From: an uncultured beta proteobacterium
GTDB taxonomy: Bacteria; Pseudomonadota; Gammaproteobacteria; Burkholderiales; Burkholderiaceae_C
Direction: 5' to 3'
Length of the DNA: 51,736 bases
NCBI GenBank assembly: GCA_903945325.1
Contig: CAJAVE010000394.1
Span: 1 to 51,736, forward strand
Part shown: in pieces, positions 44,573-51,736 of the stretch
Layout: every line of letters begins with the position of its first letter
Numbering within the stretch: the stretch's first letter is position 1
The notes under the pieces: model-generated
What the model was told of the DNA's origin: nothing
Seen by the model: the letters and a program-made list of their open reading frames with translations, nothing else
Databases searched by the model: none
Program-made: the position numbers and the translations under genes

Positions 44573-45688
44573 ATGACTGATTCCAACCTAACTGCTAGCG
44601 CCTCGGCATTGGCTGGCGTATCTTCCGCCGAAAGTGCCAACCCGGGTCTTTGGGACAAGGCGCGCCTGAACCCCTCCAAAGATCAGTTTTTGGCGGTCAT
44701 GGCCCTGGCATTTTTTAGTGCATTGCTTCTACTGCCTTTCGTGCGCAATCCGTTTTACGAAATATGGGGGGAGGCTGTTTTTGTCAGCATGCTGGCGCTA
44801 CTGGCATTCACTGCGGCCGGTGCGATGCGCCAGACAGTGGTGTCGCGATGGGTGGCACAGTGGTGCGCCGTCATGTTGGCGGCAATCGTTGGCCCGTTGA
44901 TCGTGCAGCTGCTGGGTACCGGCGGGAGCGTGTCCGAGTTTGTCGGTTCGCGCCAGCTCAAGGCGGGCTACTTCATGGTGATGTTCAACGCGGCCGTAGG
45001 CGGAAGCCTGATGGCATTGGTTGCTTTCAAGCGGGAGGAAAAGGCCAAGGCCAACGCTGAGGCCTTGCAGTTTGCCCTGGAGCGTGAAACGCTGCAGCGC
45101 CAGGCAACCGATGCGCGGTTGAGTTTGCTGACTGCCCAGATTGAACCCCACTTCCTGCTCAACACCTTGGCCAACGTGCAAACTTTGGTGGAAACCGGTT
45201 CGCCCCAGGCTGTGCCGGTATTTCGCAGTCTCATTGCCTATTTGCGTGGGGCCATGCTGCAGTTGCAGCAGTCGAGCGCCAGCCTCGCCGACGAGGAGCG
45301 GCTGGTGCGGTCTTACCTGGAAATCATGGCGATGCGCATGCCCGATCGGCTGCGCTACAGCATCGACATTGCCCCCGCATTGAAAGACTTGCGCTTTCCG
45401 CCTATGGCGCTCCTCACCCTGGTGGAAAATGCGGTGCGACACGGCATTGACCCCGGTATGAAGGATGGCGAAATTACCATCGGAGCCAGGGCCGTAGGTG
45501 CCAGCGCGGTGCTGATCTGGGTTTCAGACACGGGCGTGGGTATGTCCGAGACCGCCAGCATGGGGCTGGGGCTGAACAATCTGAAAGAACGCCTGAAGGC
45601 CGTGTTTGGCGCAGACGCTGCCCTGGAGCTGAGCGAGCAATCGCCGCACGGGTTGCGGGTTGACCTGCGTTTTCAGAGACCTTTGTGA
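44573..45688 (+). CDS. LytS/AlgZ-type sensor histidine kinase
   Basis: 371 residues from the ATG at 44573. Four membrane segments fill residues ~40-165 (FLAVMALAFFSALLLLPFV and others), with no periplasmic sensor domain. The HisKA_7 phosphoacceptor reads LLTAQIEPHFLLNTLANVQTL, with His193. The ATPase domain (N-box LLTLVENAVRHGIDPG, G1 SDTGVGMS, G2 GLGLNNLKERL) follows. It phosphorylates the LytTR regulator encoded 13 bases downstream. The upstream in-frame start at 44411 is unlikely. Confidence 0.92.
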   Translation: MTDSNLTASASALAGVSSAESANPGLWDKARLNPSKDQFLAVMALAFFSALLLLPFVRNPFYEIWGEAVFVSMLALLAFTAAGAMRQTVVSRWVAQWCAVMLAAIVGPLIVQLLGTGGSVSEFVGSRQLKAGYFMVMFNAAVGGSLMALVAFKREEKAKANAEALQFALERETLQRQATDARLSLLTAQIEPHFLLNTLANVQTLVETGSPQAVPVFRSLIAYLRGAMLQLQQSSASLADEERLVRSYLEIMAMRMPDRLRYSIDIAPALKDLRFPPMALLTLVENAVRHGIDPGMKDGEITIGARAVGASAVLIWVSDTGVGMSETASMGLGLNNLKERLKAVFGADAALELSEQSPHGLRVDLRFQRPL

Positions 45689-45701
45689 ATCGATCTGCCA
45701 C

Positions 45702-46508
45702 ATGACAAAACGCACCACCCTGAGCGCACTGATTGCTGATGATGAACCCCTGCTGCGTGAGCAGCTGACCCGGTACCTGCAGCGCCTTTGGCCCGAGTTG
45801 GAGGTCGTGGCACAGGCGCGCAACGGGCGCGAAGCAGTGGAGTTGTTTGACCAGCTACAGCCCGATGTGTGCTTTCTGGATGTGCACATGCCAGGCATGA
45901 ACGGTGTGGAAGCTGCGCGCAGCATCGGTCGGCGGGCATCCATTGTGTTTGTGACAGCGTACGAGAATTACGCAGTAGAAGCTTTTCGTCAAGGTGCGAT
46001 TGACTACCTGGTCAAGCCCCTGGAAGAAGCGCGACTGCAGGACACGATTGACCGGTTGAAAGCACGCTTGTGCGCATCGGAGTCGTCCAACCCGGCACCA
46101 GCAGATGCCGCAAATGCTTCCGACGTGGAGGCGCTGCTGGACCGTATGGCCCTGCAGTTGCGCGAGCGCATGGGTCCCCAGCCATGGCTGAAATGGATCA
46201 AGGCTTCCGTGGGCAACACGGTGCGCCTCGTCCCTGTGGAGCAGGTGCACTACCTGAAATCGGATACGAAATACACCCTGGTGGCCTGGGATGGCGGCGA
46301 GGCGCTGATTCGCAAAACCATTCGCGAGCTGGCAGATGCGCTGGACCCCGCTTGTTTTGCACAAATTCACCGCTCGGTGATTGTCAATTTGCAACAAGTT
46401 GCCCACTACACGCACAGCAGTGGCGACTCGGGGGAAGTGCGACTCAAGGGAAGAAGCGAGACCCTACCAGTGAGCCGCAGCTACCTGCACCTGTTTCGAC
46501 AAATGTAG
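45702..46508 (+). CDS. LytTR-type response regulator
   Basis: 268 residues from the ATG at 45702. The receiver domain (1-125) has the acidic pair in IADDEPLL, phospho-acceptor Asp60 in CFLDVHMPG and a Lys in YLVKPLEEA. A Ser/Ala/Pro-rich linker precedes the LytTR DNA-binding domain (~165-268: RLVPVEQVHYLKSDTKYT, HRSVIVNL, RGRSETLPVSRSYLHLF-like end). It belongs to the AlgR/LytR group. It is partner to the preceding kinase. Its stop is nine bases from the convergent gluQ stop. Confidence 0.93.
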   Translation: MTKRTTLSALIADDEPLLREQLTRYLQRLWPELEVVAQARNGREAVELFDQLQPDVCFLDVHMPGMNGVEAARSIGRRASIVFVTAYENYAVEAFRQGAIDYLVKPLEEARLQDTIDRLKARLCASESSNPAPADAANASDVEALLDRMALQLRERMGPQPWLKWIKASVGNTVRLVPVEQVHYLKSDTKYTLVAWDGGEALIRKTIRELADALDPACFAQIHRSVIVNLQQVAHYTHSSGDSGEVRLKGRSETLPVSRSYLHLFRQM

Positions 46509-46517
46509 CCCCGCGGT

Positions 46518-47501
46518 TTACCTGCATTGGCTGGACTGCCAGGCGGTGGTCCAGGCCAGCAGAGCCTCTGCAATCGCGCGGTGAGGGGTCGGCGCCAAAC
46601 CCAGTGCGCCAGCGGCTTGGCGCAAGGCGTGCAGAGCGGCCTCCGCGGTGGATGTATCGATCGCCAGCGCCCCGTTCTGTTTGGACAGCTTTTCACCATT
46701 GACTCCCAGCACAAGCGGCGTATGCAGGTAGTGCGGCGTGGGCAGCTCCAGTGCCTGCTGCAACAGAATTTGCCGCGCCGTGTTGTCTGCCAGATCAGCA
46801 CCCCGCACCACGTGGGTGATGCCTTGTGCAGCGTCGTCCACCACCACGGCCAGCTGGTAGGTGAAGCAGCCATCGGCGCGCTTCAGGACGAAGTCGCCGA
46901 CTTCGTGTGCGACGTCTTGCTGTTGCGTGCCGAGCCACCGGTCTAGCCAATGGATGGGGAAATTCGCTACTAATTTCGTAGTGGCTTGCGCAACTTCCAC
47001 GGGGGCTAGAGGCCGATTTTCCACATGAAAGTCGGTACGCAGGCGCCACGCGCAGTCGGTAGGGCGGGGCCCGAGCCCAGGTGGCGTTTCACCTGGCTGC
47101 GGCGCGGCCTCGGGCCTGCAGGTTCCGGGGTAAACCAGTTCGCCATGGCGGGCACGCGACCGCCCGCGTTGCTGCAGGGCGGATGCAATGTCCTTGCGTG
47201 AGCAGGTGCAGGCGTAGGCCAGATGGCGTCCAATGAGTGCGTCCAGCGCCTGCTGGTACAGCGTGGACCGGCTGGATTGCAGGACCACAGGCTCGTCAGG
47301 ATGCAGCCCACAGGCGTTGAGTTGCTGCAGGATGCGCCCGGTCGCGCCGGGTACCGTGCGGGGCGTATCCACATCTTCGATCCGCACCAGCCACTGGCCT
47401 GCATGTGCGCGGGCGTCAAGCCAGCTGGCCAGCGCCGCCACCAGCGAACCCGCATGCAACGGTCCGGTAGGCGATGGTGCGAAACGACCTCGATATGCCA
47501 A
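46518..47501 (-). CDS. gluQ: Glutamyl-Q tRNA(Asp) synthetase
   Basis: 327 residues if translation starts at the TTG at 47501, which gives the family-like N-terminus (A)[18 protein letters not shown] and leaves the upstream gene intact. The only start further upstream in frame are GTGs at 47579-47621 inside the preceding gene. No ATG and no clear Shine-Dalgarno site are present near the expected start. Class I motifs: HAGS (HIGH-like) and KLSKQNG (KMSKS-like). The zinc site is CTC plus YPGTC. It lacks the C-terminal anticodon domain and adds glutamate to queuosine in tRNA-Asp. The residues around [19 protein letters not shown] are encoded by the complement of the dispersed repeat and form an extra stretch before the [16 protein letters not shown] motif. 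Confidence 0.88.
   Translation of the reverse strand: MAYRGRFAPSPTGPLHAGSLVAALASWLDARAHAGQWLVRIEDVDTPRTVPGATGRILQQLNACGLHPDEPVVLQSSRSTLYQQALDALIGRHLAYACTCSRKDIASALQQRGRSRARHGELVYPGTCRPEAAPQPGETPPGLGPRPTDCAWRLRTDFHVENRPLAPVEVAQATTKLVANFPIHWLDRWLGTQQQDVAHEVGDFVLKRADGCFTYQLAVVVDDAAQGITHVVRGADLADNTARQILLQQALELPTPHYLHTPLVLGVNGEKLSKQNGALAIDTSTAEAALHALRQAAGALGLAPTPHRAIAEALLAWTTAWQSSQCR
46966..47019 (+). repeat. Dispersed ~54-bp repeat, copy 6 (inside gluQ, antisense)
   Basis: Reads GCTACTAATTTCGTAGTGGC, TTGCGCAACTTCCACGGGGG, CTAGAGGCCGATTT on the + strand, while gluQ is on the minus strand. The mini-hairpin has changed on both sides (GCTAC...GTAGT), keeping its pairing. Confidence 0.85.
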
Positions 47502-47515
47502 CGTGGGGGCTTTGT

Positions 47516-48559
47516 TTACACAATGGCCAGAGCCAGCTCCAGACCCGACACAAACGCGTTTTCTACGCGGTGGCCCAGGCACCAGTCGCCGCACAATCCC
47601 AGACCGGCTTTGGCGTCCCACAGGTGGGACTTGCCCAGAGGTTGGTCGGTCTTGGCGTAAAGCCAGCGTTTGCTGTCGGTGTGGGAGGCTTCAGCGCGGA
47701 TGCCGGTGACTTCTGCAAAGGCCTTGGTCAACTTGGCCTCTACGCGCTTGGGGTCGTCGTGCAGGTGTTCTTTGGACCACTCGGCGCTGGCCTGTACGGT
47801 CCAGCGCTCCACGGCACCACGGCCCGGTTTACTGGACTCGCGGGTCAGCCAGGCAATGCGGTGGTGGGTGCTGCGTGCGGCGTTCCACTGCGGGCCGATG
47901 GCCGACATGCCGGGTTGCATGGCTTGCGGGAAAGCGAGCATCAGCGTCCAGCAGGGCGATACGGTGACGCCGCTGGTTTTCTTGAGCAAGGCCGCGGCTT
48001 TGGGTGTGTCTTTGAGCAGCGCCTGCGCCTGTTCTGCGGGCACCGCCAGCACAACCGCATCGAAGCCTCCGTAAACGTGGCTGCTGTCGGCCGTACCCAA
48101 CGTGCGCAATTGCCACTGCGCCTTGTTCAGTGAGTCGCGCTCAATGGCGGTAACCTGCGTTTGCAATTCCAGCGATTGGGATGCGACCAGGGGCTGCGCC
48201 CAGCGGCGCACCAGGGTGCTCATGCCGGGTACGGCGACCCAGTGCGGCTCGCGGGCTGCCAAACCGGCCGCGGCCACGCGGCCATGCTCATCCAGAACCT
48301 GCACGGTATTGGCGCTCCAGCGTTTGCACACATTGGGCGTGGTTTGCATGGCTTCGACAAAGCGCGGGTCGCGCACGGTGAAGTACTGTGCGCCGGTGTC
48401 AAAGGTGCCAAAAGGGCTGTTGCGTGTGGCCATGCGGCCACCCACGGTATGGCTTTTCTCGAAAACGGTCACGCGGTGGCCCGCCTGCACCAGCGTGCGC
48501 GCGCAGGTGATTGCCGCCATGCCTGCTCCAACGATTGCAATATGTCTGGAAGTGGTCAT
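47516..48559 (-). CDS. FAD-dependent amine-oxidase-like protein (renalase-like)
   Basis: 347 residues from the ATG at 48559, preceded by GGAGAC. The N-terminal dinucleotide fold is [40 protein letters not shown], then [12 protein letters not shown]. The C-terminal motif [25 protein letters not shown] closes the FAD site. Proteins of this type oxidise dihydro-nicotinamide isomers (renalase) or amines; the exact substrate is unknown. It lies 14 bases upstream of the proposed gluQ start in the same orientation. Confidence 0.88.
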   Translation of the reverse strand: MTTSRHIAIVGAGMAAITCARTLVQAGHRVTVFEKSHTVGGRMATRNSPFGTFDTGAQYFTVRDPRFVEAMQTTPNVCKRWSANTVQVLDEHGRVAAAGLAAREPHWVAVPGMSTLVRRWAQPLVASQSLELQTQVTAIERDSLNKAQWQLRTLGTADSSHVYGGFDAVVLAVPAEQAQALLKDTPKAAALLKKTSGVTVSPCWTLMLAFPQAMQPGMSAIGPQWNAARSTHHRIAWLTRESSKPGRGAVERWTVQASAEWSKEHLHDDPKRVEAKLTKAFAEVTGIRAEASHTDSKRWLYAKTDQPLGKSHLWDAKAGLGLCGDWCLGHRVENAFVSGLELALAIV

Positions 48560-48635
48560 GCGGGTTGTCTCCAATAGTTGAGGTGTTACGGGCAGTTTAT
48601 ACGCCTGCCGACGCTATGGCGGCCGGGGCACCGGA

Positions 48636-49586
48636 TTATTCAGGAATGTGTCCGCGGTGTTGCTCCAGCAAAGCGGCACGCGTCGTCGGGCTCTCCAGTT
48701 GCTTGAGCCACCATTGCAGGGCACGGCCCTGGGTAGCTGTTTTGCCGCCGCGCCAGGCGTAGTGGATGGACACTTGGCGTTGGCCGCGCTCGGTCTTTTT
48801 GACCACCAGACGGCCTGCGTCGATGTAGGCATCGGCCATGCAGCGCGGCAGGCTGCCCACGCCCAGGCCGCGCAATTGTCCGTCGAGCTTGGCCTGCATG
48901 CTCCCCACGGTAAACACGTCCTGCCCACTCAATAAACCAAAGGTCAGCCCACGGCCCCGCTGCACCGAATCGGCCACTGCCACGGCCCGGTGCTGCTGGA
49001 TCACCGCATCACTCAATGGCTCTGGCGCGGTGGCCAGCGGGTGGTGGGGCGCCACTGCGAACACAAAGGCGACAGTGCCCAGGGGTTTGCTGTGCACATC
49101 CGGGTTGGTGGCGGCGTCGGGCGTGACGCCAATAGCCAGGTCGGCCTGGCCGGATGTCAGTGCCTCCAGCGTGCCGGACAGGGTTTCATCCCGTAGACGG
49201 ATGCGCGTGGGCGGTGAACAGGAGAAAAAGCTCTCGCACAGCTCCATGACCGTGCCCTTCGAGATGATGGTGTCCAGCGCAATCGTGAACTGGGGCTCCC
49301 ACCCGGTGGCAACGCGCTTGACCCGGTTCGCCACGGCATCGATGTCGTTCAGCAGGCGCGCGGCTTCGCGCAGCAGCTCGGCACCGGCCTCGGTCAACTT
49401 GGCCTGCCGCGAGCTGCGGTCGTACAGCAGCACGTCCAGGGCGTCCTCGATCTGGCGCACGCGGTAGGTCAGGGCGCTGGGTACCATGCCCATGGCACGC
49501 GCGGCCGCCGCAAAGCTGCCTGCTGCGGCAATCGACTGCAGCATGGCCAATGCGTCGGGGGTCAATACATCGCGGGCGGTTTGCAT
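48636..49586 (-). CDS. LysR-family transcriptional regulator
   Basis: 316 residues. The N-terminal winged helix-turn-helix (ALAMLQSIAAAGSFAAAARAMGMVPSALTYRVRQIEDAL) is followed by the two-lobe effector domain (TIALDTIISKGTVMELCESFF, LTSGQADLAIGVTP). It is divergent from the pirin gene, from which 103 bases separate it. LysR regulators usually control the divergent neighbour, so control of pirin and the WrbA-like gene is likely. Within the gap a direct repeat GAATGG-ATTTGAATGA (around 49602-49621) may be part of the operator. Confidence 0.92.
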   Translation of the reverse strand: MQTARDVLTPDALAMLQSIAAAGSFAAAARAMGMVPSALTYRVRQIEDALDVLLYDRSSRQAKLTEAGAELLREAARLLNDIDAVANRVKRVATGWEPQFTIALDTIISKGTVMELCESFFSCSPPTRIRLRDETLSGTLEALTSGQADLAIGVTPDAATNPDVHSKPLGTVAFVFAVAPHHPLATAPEPLSDAVIQQHRAVAVADSVQRGRGLTFGLLSGQDVFTVGSMQAKLDGQLRGLGVGSLPRCMADAYIDAGRLVVKKTERGQRQVSIHYAWRGGKTATQGRALQWWLKQLESPTTRAALLEQHRGHIPE

Positions 49587-49689
49587 GAAGTAGTCGTTTA
49601 AGTTGAATGGATTTGAATGATGCCATCAATAGCGGTGGATGGAAATAGGTCGCGCCAAGCCTAAAGTTCTGGTTATACAAGGAGTTTTT

Positions 49690-50391
49690 ATGTTGACCGT
49701 TCGCAAATCTGCAGACCGTGGCTACGCCGACCATGGCTGGCTCAAGTCGTTTCACAGCTTTTCGTTCGCGGGCTATTACGACCCGGCGCACATGGGCTGG
49801 GGCAACCTGCGCGTCATCAACGAAGACCGCATCGCGCCGGGCACCGGTTTTGGCGCCCACGGCCATCGCGACATGGAAATCATCAGCTATGTGATCTCCG
49901 GCGAGTTGGCCCACAAGGACAGCATGGGCAACGTCAAAGGCATACCGCCGGGCGATGTGCAGCGCATGAGCGCGGGGCGCGGCGTGCAGCACAGCGAGTT
50001 CAACCATGCTCCCAACGCGCAGACCCACTTCTTCCAGATCTGGATCGAACCCAACGTGAAGGGCATTGAGCCCGGCTACGAGCAAAAGACCATTGATGCT
50101 GCACAGAAGCAGGGAATGTTGCGTCTGGTGGCGTCGCCCGATGGTGCGGACGGCTCGGTGTTGATCCATGCCGATGCCCACATGTACAGCGGGTTATTCG
50201 ATGGCGCTCAAACCGCAACGCTGGCGCTGGACTCCAATCGCAAGGCTTATGTGCACCTGGTGCGCGGCGACATTGCCGTCAACGGCACTCCCTTGGTCGC
50301 CGGCGACGCGGCGCTGCTTGAGCATGAGGGCCAACTGCGGCTCGACGGCGCCAACTCGGCTGAAGTATTGGTCTTTGATTTGCAGGCATAG
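49690..50391 (+). CDS. Pirin-like cupin protein (possible quercetinase)
   Basis: 233 residues from the ATG at 49690 with AAGGAG as ribosome binding site. It is a bicupin of the pirin/YhhW family: ADHGWLKSFHSFSFAGYYDP, FGAHGHRDMEIISYVISGELAHKDSMGN, MSAGRGVQHSEFNH and TFFQIWIEP-like (THFFQIWIEPN). The His-x-His and later Glu/His residues in the N-terminal cupin can bind a metal. YhhW of E. coli degrades quercetin. It is followed 34 bases later by the WrbA-like gene. Confidence 0.92.
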   Translation: MLTVRKSADRGYADHGWLKSFHSFSFAGYYDPAHMGWGNLRVINEDRIAPGTGFGAHGHRDMEIISYVISGELAHKDSMGNVKGIPPGDVQRMSAGRGVQHSEFNHAPNAQTHFFQIWIEPNVKGIEPGYEQKTIDAAQKQGMLRLVASPDGADGSVLIHADAHMYSGLFDGAQTATLALDSNRKAYVHLVRGDIAVNGTPLVAGDAALLEHEGQLRLDGANSAEVLVFDLQA

Positions 50392-50425
50392 TTTTCTTTT
50401 TTATTGGTCTACAAGGAGTATTCAG

Positions 50426-50971
50426 ATGGCAAAAGTAGTCGTGGTTTTTCATTCGGGTTACGGTCACACCCTGCGCCTGGCGCAATCAGTGGCACAAGGC
50501 GCAGACGCCGAGTTGCTGGCAATTGATGCGGATGGCAATTTGCCCGACGCAGGCTGGGAGACCTTGGCTGGCGCCGACGCCATCATTTTTGGCTCGCCGA
50601 CCTACATGGGCAGCGTGAGCTGGCAGTTCAAGAAATTTGCCGACGCCAGCAGCAAGCCCTGGTACACCCAGGCCTGGAAAGACAAGATCTTTGGCGGCTT
50701 TACCGCCAGCGCCAACGTCAATGGCGACAAGCACTCTACCTTGCACTACTTCATGACGTTGGCCATGCAGCACGGTGGCATCTGGGCAGGCACGGGCCTG
50801 AACTACAACAACACCAAGGCCTCGCAGCGCAGCGATGTGAACTACCTGGCCTCCAGCGCAGGCCCCATGGCGCAAACCCCGGGTGATGCCAGTGGTGAGG
50901 AGATGAATGCGGGTGATCTGGAAACCGGTCGCCTGTTTGGTGCGCGCATTGCTGCTTTGGCTGGAAAATAG
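50426..50971 (+). CDS. NAD(P)H:quinone oxidoreductase / flavodoxin-fold protein, WrbA-like
   Basis: 181 residues, ATG after AAGGAG. The flavodoxin fold carries the FMN phosphate loop VVVFHSGYGHTLRLA, then FGSPTYMGSVSWQFKKFAD and GGFTASANVNGDKHST. It probably reduces quinones with NAD(P)H in the cytoplasm, protecting against electrophiles. It shares an operon with pirin, a pairing common in beta-proteobacteria, and is followed by a repeat copy and a large hairpin. Confidence 0.92.
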   Translation: MAKVVVVFHSGYGHTLRLAQSVAQGADAELLAIDADGNLPDAGWETLAGADAIIFGSPTYMGSVSWQFKKFADASSKPWYTQAWKDKIFGGFTASANVNGDKHSTLHYFMTLAMQHGGIWAGTGLNYNNTKASQRSDVNYLASSAGPMAQTPGDASGEEMNAGDLETGRLFGARIAALAGK

Positions 50972-50976
50972 TAGTC

Positions 50977-51030
50977 AAATGTGCCGCTAGACCTCGTGGA
51001 ATGTGCGTAAGCAGCTACTAAAAACGGAGC
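50977..51030 (-). repeat. Dispersed ~54-bp repeat, copy 7
   Basis: On the minus strand it reads from the GCTCC...TAGTAGCTGC end to TTACGCACATTCCACGAGG, CTAGCGGCACATTT. It is the most diverged after copy 2. It lies between convergent genes (WrbA-like and trhO). Confidence 0.8.
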
Positions 51031-51066
51031 AAAACATTCCTCTTTTTGGGTACCGCAAAGTCGCCG

Positions 51067-51160
51067 GGAGCGAGGGTGGTAGGGCGTTCTGCGCAGGTCA
51101 AGGAGGAGCCCGCAAAGCGGGCGGGGGACACGGAGCAGAACGTCCTGCCGCCCTCGCTCC
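51067..51160 (+). ncRNA. Candidate structured RNA: 26-bp uninterrupted hairpin
   Basis: Arms 51067-51092 and 51135-51160 pair over 26 consecutive positions: 23 Watson-Crick pairs and three G-U wobbles. The wobbles form only in the + strand transcript; on the minus strand they would be A-C mismatches, so the RNA should be on the + strand. The 42-base loop has its own hairpin GCCCGC-AAA-GCGGGC (51108-51122) and GGA-containing single-stranded stretches (AAGGAGGA, ACACGGA). It lies between the convergent WrbA-like and trhO genes. No T-run follows. Confidence 0.5.
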
Positions 51161-51165
51161 TTTCC

Positions 51166-51736
51166 TTAGCAGTTGACGGCCTCGGGATTCGGGCTCAAAT
51201 GGGCGTCCACCGCCCGCCGCGCATCAAACACAAAGCAGCTTCCCTGGTAGTGCGAGCCGTCGGTTTCCTCAAAGTACTTGAGGATGCCGCCCTCAAGCTG
51301 GTAGACCTGGCTTAGCCCCAATTCCTGCATCAGGATGGCGGCCTTCTCGCAGCGAATACCGCCGGTGCAAAAGCTGACCACCGTTTTGCCTTCCAGCTCG
51401 GCCTTGTGGTCCCGCACGGCCTGCGGAAATTCGGTGAATTTGGTGATGCGCCAATCGATGGATCCCGCAAAGGTGCCCGCATCAACCTCAAAATCGTTGC
51501 GCGTGTCCAGTGTCACCACAGGGCGGCCCGCGTCATCGTGCCCCTGGTCCAGCCAGCGCTTGACTGTGGCTGGGGCCACCGCCGGAGCGCGCCCTTCAGA
51601 TGGCCTGATGGTGGGGTAGTTCATGCGGATGATCTCGCACTTGACCTTTACCAGCATTTTTTTGAACGGCTGCGTGTTCGACCAGCTTTCTTTGGGCGAA
51701 ATGTCGGCAAACCGTGCATCCTGGTGCAATTGGGCG
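51166..51736 (-). CDS. trhO: tRNA uridine-34 hydroxylase TrhO (rhodanese domain), 5' end outside window
   Basis: About 190 residues are present; the frame is open to the edge, and the N-terminal ~60 residues lie outside. The visible part matches UPF0176/TrhO: a [25 protein letters not shown] segment followed by the rhodanese domain with [21 protein letters not shown] and the active-site Cys in [15 protein letters not shown], then [27 protein letters not shown]. TrhO makes 5-hydroxyuridine at the wobble position of tRNA. The 3' end is six bases from the hairpin at 51067-51160. Confidence 0.92.
   Translation of the reverse strand, partial: AQLHQDARFADISPKESWSNTQPFKKMLVKVKCEIIRMNYPTIRPSEGRAPAVAPATVKRWLDQGHDDAGRPVVTLDTRNDFEVDAGTFAGSIDWRITKFTEFPQAVRDHKAELEGKTVVSFCTGGIRCEKAAILMQELGLSQVYQLEGGILKYFEETDGSHYQGSCFVFDARRAVDAHLSPNPEAVNC

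Overview
The window looks like chromosomal DNA of a GC-rich betaproteobacterium of the Comamonadaceae, most like Rhodoferax. This rests on the gene content (DUF3619/DUF3106 beside an ECF sigma factor, a DUF1800/DUF1501 pair, pirin beside a flavodoxin-fold gene) and on a dispersed repeat of about 54 bp of a kind I associate with that family. I found no phage, transposase, IS element or CRISPR array.

Region 1 (1-12.5 kb) is a secreted beta-glucan utilisation locus. It holds the end of a GH30 glycosidase, an S9 peptidase, a four-gene GtsABCD-type sugar ABC importer, a secreted GH3-GH5 fusion enzyme and a secreted esterase-EEP fusion protein. The importer is preceded by a LacI-type palindrome and a terminator-like leader hairpin. 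The GH5 half resembles exo-beta-1,3-glucanases, so beta-1,3/1,6-glucan (laminarin or fungal wall) is the best substrate guess, with glucose imported by the ABC system.

Region 2 (12.5-16.2 kb) holds tRNA-Gly(CCC) and a leftward operon for guanidinobutyrate/GABA breakdown (ureohydrolase, succinate-semialdehyde dehydrogenase). Its upstream polyamine-type permease is a frameshifted remnant, and the ureohydrolase seems to have lost an internal block with the catalytic histidine. An AbrB-PIN toxin-antitoxin pair with its own operator lies where the rest of the transporter would be expected.

Region 3 (16.2-30.1 kb) is central metabolism: alaS, a thioredoxin-like protein, a 2-oxoacid:ferredoxin oxidoreductase operon ending in a fused flavoprotein-ferredoxin, 6-phosphofructokinase, malic enzyme MaeB, ferredoxin-NADP reductase, a PfkB kinase and an unassigned HxD...H protein.

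Region 4 (30.1-40.3 kb) has dinG, a long-chain acyl-CoA synthetase, a Cache-domain chemoreceptor, an RluA-type pseudouridine synthase, trmB, an orphan solute-binding protein, a cysteine hydrolase and a GST. Region 5 (40.4-51.7 kb) has an ECF sigma/DUF3619/DUF3106 cluster, DUF1501 and DUF1800 genes, a LytS/LytR-type two-component system, gluQ, a renalase-like flavoprotein, LysR with pirin and a WrbA-like gene, and the 3' part of trhO.

The most unusual signal is the ~54-bp repeat, present seven times. Three copies lie inside protein genes. In TrmB and in the sugar ATPase the copy is read in the same frame and gives the same CAISTG peptide; in gluQ it is read antisense. A second unexplained structure is a 26-bp uninterrupted hairpin just before trhO whose wobble pairs indicate a plus-strand RNA.
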